Assembly: GCA_020161845.1 (NCBI GenBank)
Contig: JAIUNK010000003.1
Span: 62,001 to 126,000 of the forward strand
Direction of reading: 5' to 3'
Length of the DNA: 64,000 nucleotides
Source of the DNA: Actinomycetota bacterium
GTDB taxonomy: Bacteria > Actinomycetota > Actinomycetes > Actinomycetales > Dermatophilaceae
Below the pieces are notes generated by a model that was given only the letters and a program-made list of their open reading frames with translations, did no database searches and was not told where the DNA came from. A program made the translations under genes and the position numbers. Below are positions 1 to 11,045 of this stretch, piece after piece (position 1 is the stretch's first letter; every line of letters begins with the position of its first letter).

Positions 1-1
1 G

Positions 2-334
2 ACGTTCGAACGAGCCTGCGCCCTGACCGACCTGCCCGAGCTGGGGGCTCGTCGGGTGGATCTGAGCGGTACGCCGGTCGCGGTGGTCCGCGACGGCGAG
101 GGCACGATCCGCGCCGTCGAGGACACCTGCACCCACGGCGCCGTCAGCCTGTCCGAGGGCGAGGTCGAGGGCTGCCTGATCGAGTGCTGGCTGCACGGCT
201 CGCAGTTCGACCTGCGCACCGGCATCCCGCGGACCCCGCCCGCCACCGCCCCCCTGTATGTCTTCCCGGTCCGCATCGAGGGCGAGGACGTCTATGTCGA
301 CGTCGCCGCCCCGATCAACGGCCCGACCCGCTGA
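2..334 (+). CDS. Rieske [2Fe-2S] ferredoxin of the SUF operon, 5'-truncated by window edge
   Basis: The frame is open from base 2, so the true start lies left of the window; the in-frame GTG at 56 falls inside the conserved domain and is not the start. The Rieske ligand pairs are both visible: C-T-H (Cys codon at 128) and C-W-L-H (Cys codon at 185), 17 residues apart as in bacterial Rieske-type ferredoxins. In actinobacterial suf operons a small Rieske protein lies between sufD and sufC, and sufC starts 24 bases downstream here. Its role is probably electron delivery or a scaffold function in cluster assembly; that is inferred from context. Confidence 0.9.
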   Translation, partial: TFERACALTDLPELGARRVDLSGTPVAVVRDGEGTIRAVEDTCTHGAVSLSEGEVEGCLIECWLHGSQFDLRTGIPRTPPATAPLYVFPVRIEGEDVYVDVAAPINGPTR

Positions 335-358
335 ACGACCCAGCACGAGGAGATTGAC

Positions 359-2535
<2,177 letters not shown>

Positions 2536-2539
2536 GTTC

Positions 2540-3037
2540 GTGGACCTCTATCAGGAGCTGATCCTCGACCACAGCAAGCACCCGCAGCATGCGGGCCTGC
2601 GGGAGCCGTACGACGCGCAGGTGCACCACGTGAACCCGACCTGCGGCGACGAGGTGACGCTGCGGGTGCATCTGGCCGACGCGGCCAACGGAGGGGCCGC
2701 GACCGTCGCGGACATCAGCTACGACGCGTTGGGCTGTTCCATCTCGATGGCCAGCACCTCGATCCTGGCCCAGGAGTGCCTGGGGCATTCCGTGGCGGAG
2801 GTCCTGCAGACGTACGCCGCGATGAAGGCCATGCTGACCTCCCGCGGGCAGGATGCCGGCGACGAAGAGGTCATCGGCGACGGGGTGGCCCTGGCCGGCG
2901 TCGCCAAATACCCCGCCCGGGTGAAGTGCGCCCTGTTGTCCTGGTCGGCGCTCGTGGACGCGATGGCCCGTGCGGGCGCCGACCTGGCCGCCATGACCGA
3001 CGAGGATTCCCTGCCGACCCTGGAGGAGACCCGATGA
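2540..3037 (+). CDS. sufU: SUF sulfur-relay protein SufU
   Basis: This 165-residue SufU/IscU-family protein accepts persulfide sulfur from SufS. The zinc/sulfur ligands are visible: C35 and D37 in NPTCGD, C66 in LGCSIS and C130 in VKCALL. The insertion between the second and third cysteines is typical of SufU as opposed to IscU. GTG at 2540 is chosen because family similarity begins at once (DLYQELILDHSKHP); the same frame is open far upstream but only as antisense-like high-GC sequence. The stop overlaps the next ATG by 4 bases. Confidence 0.96.
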   Translation: MDLYQELILDHSKHPQHAGLREPYDAQVHHVNPTCGDEVTLRVHLADAANGGAATVADISYDALGCSISMASTSILAQECLGHSVAEVLQTYAAMKAMLTSRGQDAGDEEVIGDGVALAGVAKYPARVKCALLSWSALVDAMARAGADLAAMTDEDSLPTLEETR

Positions 3038-3417
3038 GCGAGACCAGCACCGATCCCGGCGCGGCCGAGGCCACCTCGGCCGACTCGGCCACCTCTGCCG
3101 ACGAGGCGCCGGTCAACGTCTACGACATCGAGGAGGCGCTGCGCGACGTCGTCGACCCCGAGTTGGGGATCAACGTCGTCGACCTGGGGTTGATCTACGG
3201 GGTGCACATCGACTCCGGCGCCCACGCCGTGATCGACATGACCCTGACCTCGGCGGCGTGCCCACTGACCGACGTGATCGAGGACCAGACGGCGCAGGCG
3301 CTGGAGGGTCTGGTGGCCAGCCACCGGATCAACTGGGTGTGGATGCCGCCCTGGGGCCCGGACAAGATCACCCCCGACGGTCGGGAGCAGTTGCGCGCCC
3401 TCGGCTTCAACGTCTGA
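3034..3417 (+). CDS. sufT: MIP18/PaaD-family Fe-S cluster assembly factor (SufT-like)
   Basis: This is a 127-residue protein with a low-complexity Ala/Ser/Thr/Glu N-terminus (residues 1-25) followed by a complete MIP18 (DUF59) domain: EEALRDVVDPELGINVVDLG, then the single conserved cysteine in SAACPLT. The family helps mature Fe-S proteins and is the usual last gene of actinobacterial suf operons. The ATGA overlap with sufU supports the start and co-translation. The biochemical role is inferred from family and position. Confidence 0.92.
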   Translation: MSETSTDPGAAEATSADSATSADEAPVNVYDIEEALRDVVDPELGINVVDLGLIYGVHIDSGAHAVIDMTLTSAACPLTDVIEDQTAQALEGLVASHRINWVWMPPWGPDKITPDGREQLRALGFNV

Positions 3418-3432
3418 GCGGTTCGGCCACCG

Positions 3433-4056
3433 GTGAGCGTCTTTGCCGGCCAGGACCCGGCGCTACCCGCCGAGAAGGCCACCATCGCCCTGCTCCCCGA
3501 TGCCGCCCGGGCCGTCACGGCGGTGGTCGAGGCGATCGGTCCGACCGCCTGGGCGGCCCCCTCGCCGTGCCAGGGCTGGTCGGTCCGCGATGTGCTCAAC
3601 CACCTCGTCGCCGAGCACCGGTGGGCGCCCCGACTGCTGGCCGGGGAGAGCCTGGCGCAGGTCGGCGACGCCTACGACGGCGACGTGCTGGGCGTCGATC
3701 CCGTCGCGGCGTGGCGTCGGGCGATGCCGCTCTCGCTGCTGGCCTGGGCGCAGGCCGACCCGACCGGGCAGGTGCACAGCTCGATGGGTCCGCTGGGCGT
3801 GGGGGAGTATGCCCATCAGATGCTTCTCGATCTCACCGTGCACGGGTGGGACCTGGCGACAGGCGCCGGCGTGGCCTACCGGCCGGTGGCCGACGCGATC
3901 GAGGACGGCATCGCCTATGAGCAGCCGTTGGTGCAGGCCGGTCAGAAGACCGCCATCTTCGCCGCCCCCACCGGCTACCGCGGTCCGGACCGGCTCGGGG
4001 TCCTGCTGGCGCTCACCGGCCGGGACCCCGCCCGGGCGCCCGGTTCGCCGCGCTGA
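3433..4056 (+). CDS. TIGR03086-family (DinB/MDMPI-like) protein
   Basis: This 207-residue protein has the actinobacterial TIGR03086 pattern: PSPCQGWSVRDVLNHLVAEH near residues 43-62, a middle GPLGVGEYAHQMLLDLTVHGWDLA segment with the metal-binding histidines, and a C-terminal EQPLVQAG-type helix. The superfamily includes maleylpyruvate isomerase and mycothiol S-transferases, so a thiol-linked role is possible, but no substrate can be assigned. GTG at 3433 lies 15 bases after the sufT stop, so it may be transcribed with the suf operon. There is no signal peptide or membrane segment. Confidence 0.8.
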   Translation: MSVFAGQDPALPAEKATIALLPDAARAVTAVVEAIGPTAWAAPSPCQGWSVRDVLNHLVAEHRWAPRLLAGESLAQVGDAYDGDVLGVDPVAAWRRAMPLSLLAWAQADPTGQVHSSMGPLGVGEYAHQMLLDLTVHGWDLATGAGVAYRPVADAIEDGIAYEQPLVQAGQKTAIFAAPTGYRGPDRLGVLLALTGRDPARAPGSPR

Positions 4057-4162
4057 GGACCCGCACGGATTTCCGGAAAGGCCCGGGACCTGCGCAGACG
4101 GCACGCGTATGCTGGACCGCCGGCAGCGGCTCCGATCGATGCAGCGCCGGCAAGGGGGATCG

Positions 4163-5077
4163 GTGGGTGCAGATGAGGGGACGCGACGCCCGGAATTGAC
4201 GATGTTCGCGGTCCAGCTCGGGCGTGCGATGGAGGCCCGTGGCCTGTCCCTGGAGCGGATCAGCGCGCACCTGCGCGCCCGGGGGCACCGCATCAGCGTC
4301 GCCACCCTGAGCTACTGGAAGACCGGACGCAGCATTCCCGGCCGGACCCCCTCGATCCGGGCCGTCGGCGCCCTCGAAGAGGTCCTGCAGGTGCCGCGCG
4401 GCAGCCTGGCCCGGCTGATCCCGCGGGCCGTGGCCGGTCCGGCGGCGTCGGCGACGGTTCGGATCGTCGATCTCTTCGAACAACAGCGGCTGGTCGATGA
4501 GATGGTCCGGGATCTCGGCCGGACCTGGGACGAGGGCGTCGAGCTGGTGGCCATGCACGCGGTGTCCACCGTCGACGAGCGCGGCCTGCTGGTCGCGACG
4601 ACCTGCCGGGAGGTGCTCCGTGTGGTGCGCGAGGACACCGACAGCTACCTGATCGGCCTGGGCTACCCGCTGGGCGGGTGCCTGCCGACGATCGCGGCGG
4701 TCAGCGGCTGCCGCGAGGGTCGGTGGCGCTATGCGGCCGCGGAGTCGACGGCGGTGCGGGAATTGATGCTGCCCATGCTCGGGGTCGGTGCCACCCACGT
4801 CATCGACTACGACATCAGCTACGACGTACCCTCGCCCGCCGTCGTCGTCCCGATGGCCTACGTCCTCGGGACGACCTCCCCGGTCCGGGAAATCTACGTC
4901 GAGGTGCGGTTCACGCCGGGGGCCGAACCCGCCGAGGTCTCCACCATCGAGATGACCCCGGAGGCGGAATCGCTGCAGCGCAGCCCCGGCCGGGACCGGA
5001 TGGCCTTGCACCGGCGGCTGTTCGGCCCTGGCAAGCTGGGCTTCGAGTGGGAGAGCCACCCGCCCGAGGAGGACTGA
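4163..5077 (+). CDS. XRE-like helix-turn-helix regulator with large C-terminal domain
   Basis: The predicted 304-residue protein starts with GTG at 4163 behind a good AAGGGGG site (4152-4158); upstream ATGs at 4109 and 4139 lack one. Residues about 14-75 form an XRE-like domain (FAVQLGRAMEARGLSLERIS, then SVATLSYWKTGRSIP), the format in which the last helix holds a conserved SYWKTGRS. The remaining 220 residues match no ligand-binding fold I can name. TGATG couples it to the zinc dehydrogenase, suggesting local control. A 106-base gap precedes the gene. Confidence 0.75.
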   Translation: MGADEGTRRPELTMFAVQLGRAMEARGLSLERISAHLRARGHRISVATLSYWKTGRSIPGRTPSIRAVGALEEVLQVPRGSLARLIPRAVAGPAASATVRIVDLFEQQRLVDEMVRDLGRTWDEGVELVAMHAVSTVDERGLLVATTCREVLRVVREDTDSYLIGLGYPLGGCLPTIAAVSGCREGRWRYAAAESTAVRELMLPMLGVGATHVIDYDISYDVPSPAVVVPMAYVLGTTSPVREIYVEVRFTPGAEPAEVSTIEMTPEAESLQRSPGRDRMALHRRLFGPGKLGFEWESHPPEED

Positions 5078-6132
5078 TGCGCGCGGTCTGCTACGCGTCG
5101 TACGGCGCCCCACCGCGCCTGACCGAGCTGCCCGATCCGGACTGCCCGGCCGACGGCGTGGTGCTGCGGGTCGCGGCGACCGGGGTGTGTCGCTCCGATT
5201 GGCACGCCTGGCAGGGCCATGATCCGGTGCCGCTGCCGATGGTTCCGGGCCACGAGCTGGTCGGCGAGATCATCGAGGTCGGACGGGAGGTGCGGCGCTG
5301 GGCGCCGGGGGCCCGGGTGACCGTCCCCTTCGCGTGCGGATGCGGCCGCTGCGAACACTGCGCCGCCGGCGCCACCCAGGTGTGTCCCGCGCAGACCCAA
5401 CCGGGCTTCACCCGCTGGGGTTCGTTCGCGGACTACGTGGCGATCGAGTCGGCGGACGCCAACCTCGTCGCCCTGCCGCCGGAGCTCACCTCGATCGAGG
5501 CGGCGGCGCTCGGGTGCCGGTTTGCCACCGCGTACGGCGCGCTGCGGCACCTCGGCGGGGCCGGCGCCGGTCCGGGCTCGGGGCTGGTGATCTGGGGCTG
5601 CGGCGGGGTGGGCCTGTCGGCGATCGCGCTGGCGGCGGCGACCGGCGCCCGCATCGTGGCCGTGGACCCCTCGGAGGCGGCCCGCGAGGCCGCAGCGGGC
5701 CTCGGGGCGATGGCCGGTCTCGATCCGAGCGGGCTGACTCCGGCCGCGGCGGCCGACGCGGTGCGCGACCTGCTGGGCGGCGGCGCACACGGCAGTATCG
5801 ACGCCGTCGGCCGGCCCGAGCTGCTCGCCGCCGGCGTGCTGGCGCTGCGACCGCGGGGCCGGCACGCGCAGGTCGGACTCCTGCTGGGCGACGATGCCGC
5901 GACGGCCGTGCCGATGGGGCCCGTGATCGCCCGGGAACTGCAGATCCGCGGCGTGCATGGTCTGGCCGCCCAGCACTATCCGGCGCTGCTGGACCAGGTG
6001 CGCACCGCGGCCATCGATCTTTCCCGACTGATCGGTCGGGTCGTCGGCCTGGCCGAGGCCCCCGCCGCGCTGGCCGCGATGAGCGCGCCGGGCGCGGTCG
6101 CCGGGCTGACGGTGCTCGACCTCAGCCGATGA
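5077..6132 (+). CDS. Zinc-dependent medium-chain alcohol dehydrogenase
   Basis: This 351-residue MDR-family oxidoreductase shows the catalytic zinc ligand region GVCRSDWHAW, the GHE motif in VPGHELVGEI, a structural zinc cluster (CGCGRCEHCAAGATQVC) and the Rossmann motif GCGGVG. The family oxidises alcohols with NAD(P); the substrate cannot be read from sequence. ATG at 5077 overlaps the stop of the upstream regulator, and its own stop overlaps the start of the DUF2520 gene, so all three are probably one transcript. Confidence 0.9.
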   Translation: MRAVCYASYGAPPRLTELPDPDCPADGVVLRVAATGVCRSDWHAWQGHDPVPLPMVPGHELVGEIIEVGREVRRWAPGARVTVPFACGCGRCEHCAAGATQVCPAQTQPGFTRWGSFADYVAIESADANLVALPPELTSIEAAALGCRFATAYGALRHLGGAGAGPGSGLVIWGCGGVGLSAIALAAATGARIVAVDPSEAAREAAAGLGAMAGLDPSGLTPAAAADAVRDLLGGGAHGSIDAVGRPELLAAGVLALRPRGRHAQVGLLLGDDAATAVPMGPVIARELQIRGVHGLAAQHYPALLDQVRTAAIDLSRLIGRVVGLAEAPAALAAMSAPGAVAGLTVLDLSR

Positions 6133-7022
6133 AGGTCGGAATCTACGGGACGGGCCGGGTGGCCGGCTCCCTGGCGCGCGCGCTTAGCGCGCTGCCGGGC
6201 GTGGCTGTCGTCGGGCTGGCCGGTCGCCGGCCGGACCGGGTCGCCGCCCTCGCGCGCGCCACCGGGGTGCCGGCCTGCTCCGCCGATGAGGTGACCCGGG
6301 CCGCGGACCTGCTGCTGATCCTGGTCTCCGACGGCGCGATCGGCCCGGTCGCGGCCGAGCTGGCCGCATCCGCCGACCTGCCCGGAGGCGACGACCAGGC
6401 GGGCCTGGCCGCGCGCTGGGTGGTGCACTGCGCCGGGTCGTGGGGGCCAGAGGTGCTCGCGCCCCTGACAGCGCGCGGCTGGGAGGCCGCGACATGGCAC
6501 CCGCTGCAGGCGTTCCCCACCGCCCAGAGCAGCCCGATGATCGGCGCGACCTGGACGATCACCAGCGACGACGAACCGCTGGCGGCCTACCTTGAGGCGC
6601 TCACCGGGCAGCTGCACGGCCGGCCGCATCGGCTGGCCGCGCAGCACCGCGCGGCGTACCACGCCGCCGCCGTCATGGCGGCCAACTACCCGGCCGCGCT
6701 GGTCGCTCACGCGGTGGCGGTGCTGGGGGACTGTGGTTTTCCCCCGGACCGCGCGGTGCAGGCACTGCTGCCGTTGGCCCACGGCGCGCTGGACGCCCTC
6801 GCCGAGGCGGGAGTGCCCGGCGGGCTCACCGGTCCCGTGATGCGCGGAGATGTGGCAACCATCACGTCCCACCTGCGAATCCTGGACGAGCGTCCGGACA
6901 CGGCGGCCCTCTATCGGGCGGCTGGCCTGGGAATTGTGCCGTTCGCGCAGGCCCAGGGGCTCCCCGAAGACGTCGCAGCGAGATTGCGGGCCGCCCTCAC
7001 GCCCTCGGAGAACCTCCCTTAA
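6129..7022 (+). CDS. Rossmann-fold DUF2520 protein; candidate ketopantoate reductase
   Basis: This 297-residue protein has an N-terminal NADP-binding Rossmann domain ([19 protein letters not shown], GxGxxxG) and a C-terminal helical DUF2520 region (HPLQAFP near residue 125, [15 protein letters not shown] near 175). It resembles 6-phosphogluconate dehydrogenase or ketopantoate reductase in layout. It overlaps the preceding dehydrogenase by 4 bases and lies 71 bases before panD. No panE or ilvC is present in the window, and DUF2520 genes neighbour panC in many actinobacteria, so a ketopantoate reductase role is a reasonable but unproven inference. Confidence 0.85.
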   Translation: MKVGIYGTGRVAGSLARALSALPGVAVVGLAGRRPDRVAALARATGVPACSADEVTRAADLLLILVSDGAIGPVAAELAASADLPGGDDQAGLAARWVVHCAGSWGPEVLAPLTARGWEAATWHPLQAFPTAQSSPMIGATWTITSDDEPLAAYLEALTGQLHGRPHRLAAQHRAAYHAAAVMAANYPAALVAHAVAVLGDCGFPPDRAVQALLPLAHGALDALAEAGVPGGLTGPVMRGDVATITSHLRILDERPDTAALYRAAGLGIVPFAQAQGLPEDVAARLRAALTPSENLP

Positions 7023-7093
7023 GCTCTGTCGGACCCGTTGCACCGTCGCGCGGGCCCCATCGCGAACGACATCGAGTTCCGTAGGAGAACGCC

Positions 7094-7576
7094 TTGCCAT
7101 TTCGCACCATGGTGACCGGCAAGATCCACCGCGCCCGCGTGACCGCCGCCGACCTGCATTACGTGGGGTCGATCACGATCGACGAGGATCTGCTCGACGC
7201 CGCGGGCATCCTGTCCTACGAACGGGTTCAAGTCGTCGACATCGACAACGGCGCCCGGCTGGAGACCTACACGATCCCCGGCGCGCGCGGCTCGGGGGAG
7301 GTCCAGCTCAACGGCGCCGCCGCCCGGCTGGTCTCGCCCGGCGATCTCGTCATCGTGATGGCCTACCAGCTCGTCGAGGCCCCGGTGGCGCCCGACTTCC
7401 ACCCCCGCGTCGTCCTGGTCGACCCCGCCGACAATTCGATCGACCGGCTCATCACCAGCCGGGACGACCCTCACGCGCTCGTCGGCGCGACGATGCTCGC
7501 CGCTGCGGAGCGGGACTTCGGGGCGGGCATGGTCGCGGAGGCCGTCGCCAGCGCCGGTGCGGAGCGGGAGGGCTGA
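7094..7576 (+). CDS. panD: Aspartate 1-decarboxylase precursor PanD
   Basis: This 160-residue pyruvoyl enzyme makes beta-alanine from aspartate. The self-cleavage site is G25-S26 in [10 protein letters not shown]; the N-terminal [14 protein letters not shown] and central VDIDNGARL match the family. TTG at 7094 is preferred over ATG at 7109: AGGAG (7083-7087) is spaced for the TTG, and the TTG start puts the cleavage serine at 26, close to the family's Ser25. The C-terminus is about 20-30 residues longer than in E. coli. TGATG couples it to panB. Confidence 0.96.
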   Translation: MPFRTMVTGKIHRARVTAADLHYVGSITIDEDLLDAAGILSYERVQVVDIDNGARLETYTIPGARGSGEVQLNGAAARLVSPGDLVIVMAYQLVEAPVAPDFHPRVVLVDPADNSIDRLITSRDDPHALVGATMLAAAERDFGAGMVAEAVASAGAEREG

Positions 7577-8436
7577 TGCGCGTCACCATCGCCGAGGTGC
7601 ACCGGCGCTACGGTCGCGGGGAGCGGATCACGATGGTCACGGCGTACGACTACACCGCGGCCCGCATCGTCGACCGCACCGAGATCCCCCTGATCCTGGT
7701 GGGGGACTCCCTGGGGATGGTGGTCCAGGGGCACGACTCGACCCTGCCGGTCACCGTCGACGACATCGTCTACCACACGCGCGCCGTGGGGCGTGGGGCG
7801 CAGCGGGCCCTCGTCGTTGCCGACCTGCCGTTCCTGACGTATGCGACCGAGCAGGACGCGCTGCGCAACGCCGGGCGGCTGATGGCCGAAGGCGGCGCCC
7901 AGTCGGTCAAGCTCGAGGGGGGCGTGGCCGTCGAGACGACGATCCGCCGCGTAGTCGACGCCGGCATCCCGGTCATGGGGCACGTCGGGTTCACCCCGCA
8001 GTCGGTGCACAGCATCGGGTTGCGGGTGCAGGGCAAGGACGCGGCGCGCGCCCGCGAGGTGTTGCGCGATGCGTTGGCGGTGCAGCGGGCTGGCGCCTGG
8101 GCCGTGGTGCTGGAGCTCGTGCCGGCGCCGCTCGCGCGGGCCATCACCGAACGCCTGGAGATTCCGACGATCGGCATCGGCGCAGGGCCGGATTGCTCGG
8201 GCGAGGTGCAGGTCTGGCACGACGTCCTCGGGCTGTACGACGAGTTCACGCCGCGACACACCCGACGATTCGCTGCGCTGGCGGATGAGGCGGCGCGCGC
8301 GCTCACGGCGTACGACGTGGCGGTGCGCGAACGGAGCTTCCCCGCGGCGGAGAATTCCGCGGGCCTCGACGAGCAGGTGCTGGCGGCCGCGCTGACCGGG
8401 GCCGAGCCAGAGGGCGCGGAGCCCGACAGTGCCTGA
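7576..8436 (+). CDS. panB: Ketopantoate hydroxymethyltransferase PanB
   Basis: This 286-residue TIM-barrel enzyme transfers a hydroxymethyl group from methylene-tetrahydrofolate to ketoisovalerate. The N-terminal [12 protein letters not shown], metal-binding [26 protein letters not shown], and the later [15 protein letters not shown] and [18 protein letters not shown] are all intact. The start overlaps panD by one base, and its end overlaps panC by 8 bases. The last 30 residues are poorly conserved and Ala/Glu-rich. Confidence 0.97.
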   Translation: MRVTIAEVHRRYGRGERITMVTAYDYTAARIVDRTEIPLILVGDSLGMVVQGHDSTLPVTVDDIVYHTRAVGRGAQRALVVADLPFLTYATEQDALRNAGRLMAEGGAQSVKLEGGVAVETTIRRVVDAGIPVMGHVGFTPQSVHSIGLRVQGKDAARAREVLRDALAVQRAGAWAVVLELVPAPLARAITERLEIPTIGIGAGPDCSGEVQVWHDVLGLYDEFTPRHTRRFAALADEAARALTAYDVAVRERSFPAAENSAGLDEQVLAAALTGAEPEGAEPDSA

Positions 8437-9292
8437 CCTGCGCGTCGTCGTCCAGCGCGAGGAGATGCGCTCGGCCCGGGCGGCGCTGGGCGAAGTGGGC
8501 CTGGTGCCGACCATGGGCTATCTGCACGAGGGACACCTGTCGCTGGTTCGCCGCGCGCGGGCCGAGAACGACGCGGTGGTGGTGTCGATCTTCGTCAACC
8601 CGACCCAGTTCGGGCCCACCGAAGATCTGGCCGCCTACCCCCGCGACCTGGACCGTGACCTGGCCCTGCTGCGCGAGGCCGGGGTCGACCTGGTGTGGAC
8701 CCCCCGGGTGCAAGACGTTTATCCGCCGGGGTTCGCGACATCCGTCGACGTGGAGGGGGTCGCGGCTCCTCTGGAGGGGGCGCGCCGCCCCGGCCACTTC
8801 CGCGGGGTGGCCACCGTGGTCTCGATCCTGTTGGCGGTGACGACGCCGACCCGGGCCTACTTCGGGCAGAAGGACGCCCAGCAGGCGGCGGTGTTGCGGC
8901 GGATGGCGGCCGACCTCGGCTTCGGCGCGCAGGTCATCGTGGCGCCCACGGTCCGCGAGCCGGACGGCCTCGCGCTGAGCAGCCGCAATGTCTATCTGAG
9001 TGGTTCGGAGCGGGCGGCGGCGCGGTGCCTGTCTCAGGCACTGCGGGCCGTCGAGGAGGCCTGGGCGGCGGGGGAGCGGGATCCGGCCCGGCTGCGGGGC
9101 ACCGGCGCCGCCATCATCGGGGCGGAGCCGCTGGCCCACCCGGCATACTTCTCCGTCGCCGATCCGGACACGCTCGTCGAGATCGCCGACGGCGCGCTGG
9201 TCGACGCCACCCGGGGCGCGCTGGTGTCGACGGCGGTGCGGGTGGGCGCCCCGACGTTGATCGACAACACGGTGCTGTCCCCGCGCAGCTGA
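8429..9292 (+). CDS. panC: Pantothenate synthetase PanC
   Basis: This 287-residue ligase condenses pantoate and beta-alanine with ATP. Visible motifs are [18 protein letters not shown] with the HxGH nucleotide-binding signature, [18 protein letters not shown] and [11 protein letters not shown]. The GTG start at 8429 lies inside the end of panB. Together with panD and panB this gives three of the four pantothenate steps; the reductase step is missing unless the DUF2520 protein supplies it. Confidence 0.97.
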   Translation: MPDLRVVVQREEMRSARAALGEVGLVPTMGYLHEGHLSLVRRARAENDAVVVSIFVNPTQFGPTEDLAAYPRDLDRDLALLREAGVDLVWTPRVQDVYPPGFATSVDVEGVAAPLEGARRPGHFRGVATVVSILLAVTTPTRAYFGQKDAQQAAVLRRMAADLGFGAQVIVAPTVREPDGLALSSRNVYLSGSERAAARCLSQALRAVEEAWAAGERDPARLRGTGAAIIGAEPLAHPAYFSVADPDTLVEIADGALVDATRGALVSTAVRVGAPTLIDNTVLSPRS

Positions 9293-9365
9293 GGCGAACT
9301 GGTAGCGGGCGTCCCCGGACGACGGCAGGATGGGGGGGACCTCACCACAGTCAAGGACGCCTCTG

Positions 9366-10673
9366 ATGAGCCTCACCGGTCACCCCGTGCCCACCCCCGC
9401 CCCCGCCCCCGCCGCCGCCCGCGTCCCCTCGGGGCCCCCTCGACGCGTCGCCGTCGTCGGCGCGGGAATGGTCGGCCTCGCGACCGGATGGTTCCTGCAG
9501 GAGCACGGGGTCGAGGTGACGGTCCTGGAGCGTACCGGCGTCGCGGCCGGCGCCTCCTGGGGGAACGCCGGGTGGCTGACGCCCGGCATCACCACGCCGC
9601 TGCCCGAGCCAGCGGTGCTGCGCACCGGCGTCCGCGCGGTGTTCTCCCCGAGCTCGCCCGTCTATGTCCCGCCGCGGGCGGATACCAACCTGGTGCGCTT
9701 CGTCGCCGGATTCACCCGCAACAGCACCGGCGCGGCGTGGCGGCGCAATATGGCGGCGTTGGTGCCGTTCAACGACCTGGCGCTGCCGGCGTTCGATGAG
9801 TTGGCCGCGGGCGGGGTCGCCGAGCCCACCCATGAGGCGCGATCGTTCATCGCCGGCTATCGGCGCGAGGAAGAGCGCGCCACCCTGCTGCAGGAGATCG
9901 AGCACATCAAGGATGCCGGCCAGAGGATGGCCTTCGAGGTGCTCTCCGGCGAGCAGGCGAGGTCCATCGAGCCGGTGCTGAGCGAGGCGGTGACCGCGGC
10001 GATCCTGCTCAAGGACCAGCGGTTCATCGACCCGGGGGCCTACCTGGCCGCCCTTGCCGAGTCGTTCGTCGCGCGCGGCGGGCGCCTCGAGACGGGCCTG
10101 GAGCTGATGGGCCTGGAGGCGCGCGCCGGCGAGGTCTTGCTGCACGGCACGCGCGGCTGGGCCGGTGACTTCGACGCCGTGGTCCTGGCCACCGGGGCGT
10201 GGCTCGGCGCGCACGCCCGCGCATTCGGGGTGCGCCGCGTCGTTCAGGGTGGGCGCGGCTACTCGTTCTCGGTGGCGGTCGAGCACCTGCCGAACGGGCC
10301 GGTCTACCTGCCCGCGGCCCGGGTGGCGTGCACGCCGATCGGCACCAGGCTGCGGGTCGCCGGGATGATGGAGTTCCGCCGCCCGGACGAGGCGCTCGAT
10401 CAGCGCCGCATCGCCGCCATCGTGGCGGCCGCGCGGCCCCTGCTGCGCGGGGTGGCGCTGGATCAGCGCACCGACGAATGGGTCGGCTCGCGCCCGTGCA
10501 CGGTCGACGGCCTGCCGCTGATCGGGGCCACCCGCAGCCCGCGGGTCTTCGTGGCGGGCGGGCACAGCATGTGGGGGATCAGCCTCGGCCCGGTGACCGG
10601 CAAGATGCTTGCCGAACAGATCGCGACCGGCCGGCGCCCGCCGGTGCTGGCGCCCTTCGACCCGCTGCGCTGA
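9366..10673 (+). CDS. FAD-dependent oxidoreductase, D-amino-acid dehydrogenase (DadA)-like
   Basis: The predicted protein has 435 residues from ATG 9366, preceded by an AAGGA site at 9353-9357; a frame opening at 9330 is less likely. After a Pro/Ala-rich leader, the dinucleotide motif VVGAGMVGLATGWFLQEHGV is followed by GASWGNAGWLTPG, typical of DAO/DadA enzymes. The C-terminal RPCTVDGLPLIG and GGHSMWGISLGPVTGK complete the FAD fold. These enzymes oxidatively deaminate D-amino or imino acids; the substrate is unknown. It stands alone, convergent with the next gene. Confidence 0.85.
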   Translation: MSLTGHPVPTPAPAPAAARVPSGPPRRVAVVGAGMVGLATGWFLQEHGVEVTVLERTGVAAGASWGNAGWLTPGITTPLPEPAVLRTGVRAVFSPSSPVYVPPRADTNLVRFVAGFTRNSTGAAWRRNMAALVPFNDLALPAFDELAAGGVAEPTHEARSFIAGYRREEERATLLQEIEHIKDAGQRMAFEVLSGEQARSIEPVLSEAVTAAILLKDQRFIDPGAYLAALAESFVARGGRLETGLELMGLEARAGEVLLHGTRGWAGDFDAVVLATGAWLGAHARAFGVRRVVQGGRGYSFSVAVEHLPNGPVYLPAARVACTPIGTRLRVAGMMEFRRPDEALDQRRIAAIVAAARPLLRGVALDQRTDEWVGSRPCTVDGLPLIGATRSPRVFVAGGHSMWGISLGPVTGKMLAEQIATGRRPPVLAPFDPLR

Positions 10674-10795
10674 GACCGGTACCTGCGCGGGCCCACACCC
10701 GGCGAGCGTCAAACCGCTGCATGCCGACGCCCGTTGCGGGTGGCAACGGCCCCTGACCTACCACCGTGCGGCGCCGGCGCGGAGGCTGTCGGCTC

Positions 10796-10912
10796 CGGAC
10801 GTACAGTACTCGTCGGCAAGGACCTCGGCGCTGGCCTTGAAACCTTCTGACCTGCATGTCTGCAATACCGCCGGCAGCACAGCGAGCGTGCGGAGGCAGT
10901 ACTGTACGTTCG
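10796..10912. repeat. Inverted repeat with 10-bp identical cores
   Basis: The 10-mer GTACAGTACT at 10801-10810 recurs inverted at 10898-10907. Including flanks the arms match at about 14 of 15 positions (CG-AC next to the core). Each arm is itself near-palindromic (GTAC-A-GTAC). The arms are separated by about 87 bases. This could be a pair of regulator sites, a small miniature-element footprint or an RNA stem. Confidence 0.5.
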
Positions 10913-10976
10913 CAACCGACACCCTGCCGAGTGGGGCGTCGATCGTCGGTCAACGCCGAGCCCTCGCGAGATCGGC

Positions 10977-11006
10977 GGCGGTCCGCGGCGGTCCGCGGCG
11001 GTCCGC
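10977..11006. repeat. Three tandem copies of a 10-bp unit
   Basis: The unit GGCGGTCCGC is repeated exactly three times just past the HhH-GPD gene's stop. It is probably replication slippage in GC-rich DNA; no function is apparent. Confidence 0.7.
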
Positions 11007-11045
11007 GGGCGAGGCAGCGGGCGGTCTGTCCGGCCTGTCGTTGGC

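Larger units (their letters stand above)
10674..11045. other. Convergent intergenic region without a gene
   Basis: These 372 bases lie between two convergent stop codons. No frame shows recognisable protein features or a ribosome site. The region holds a widely spaced inverted repeat (10796-10912) and three 10-bp tandem repeats (10977-11006), listed separately. Confidence 0.6.
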
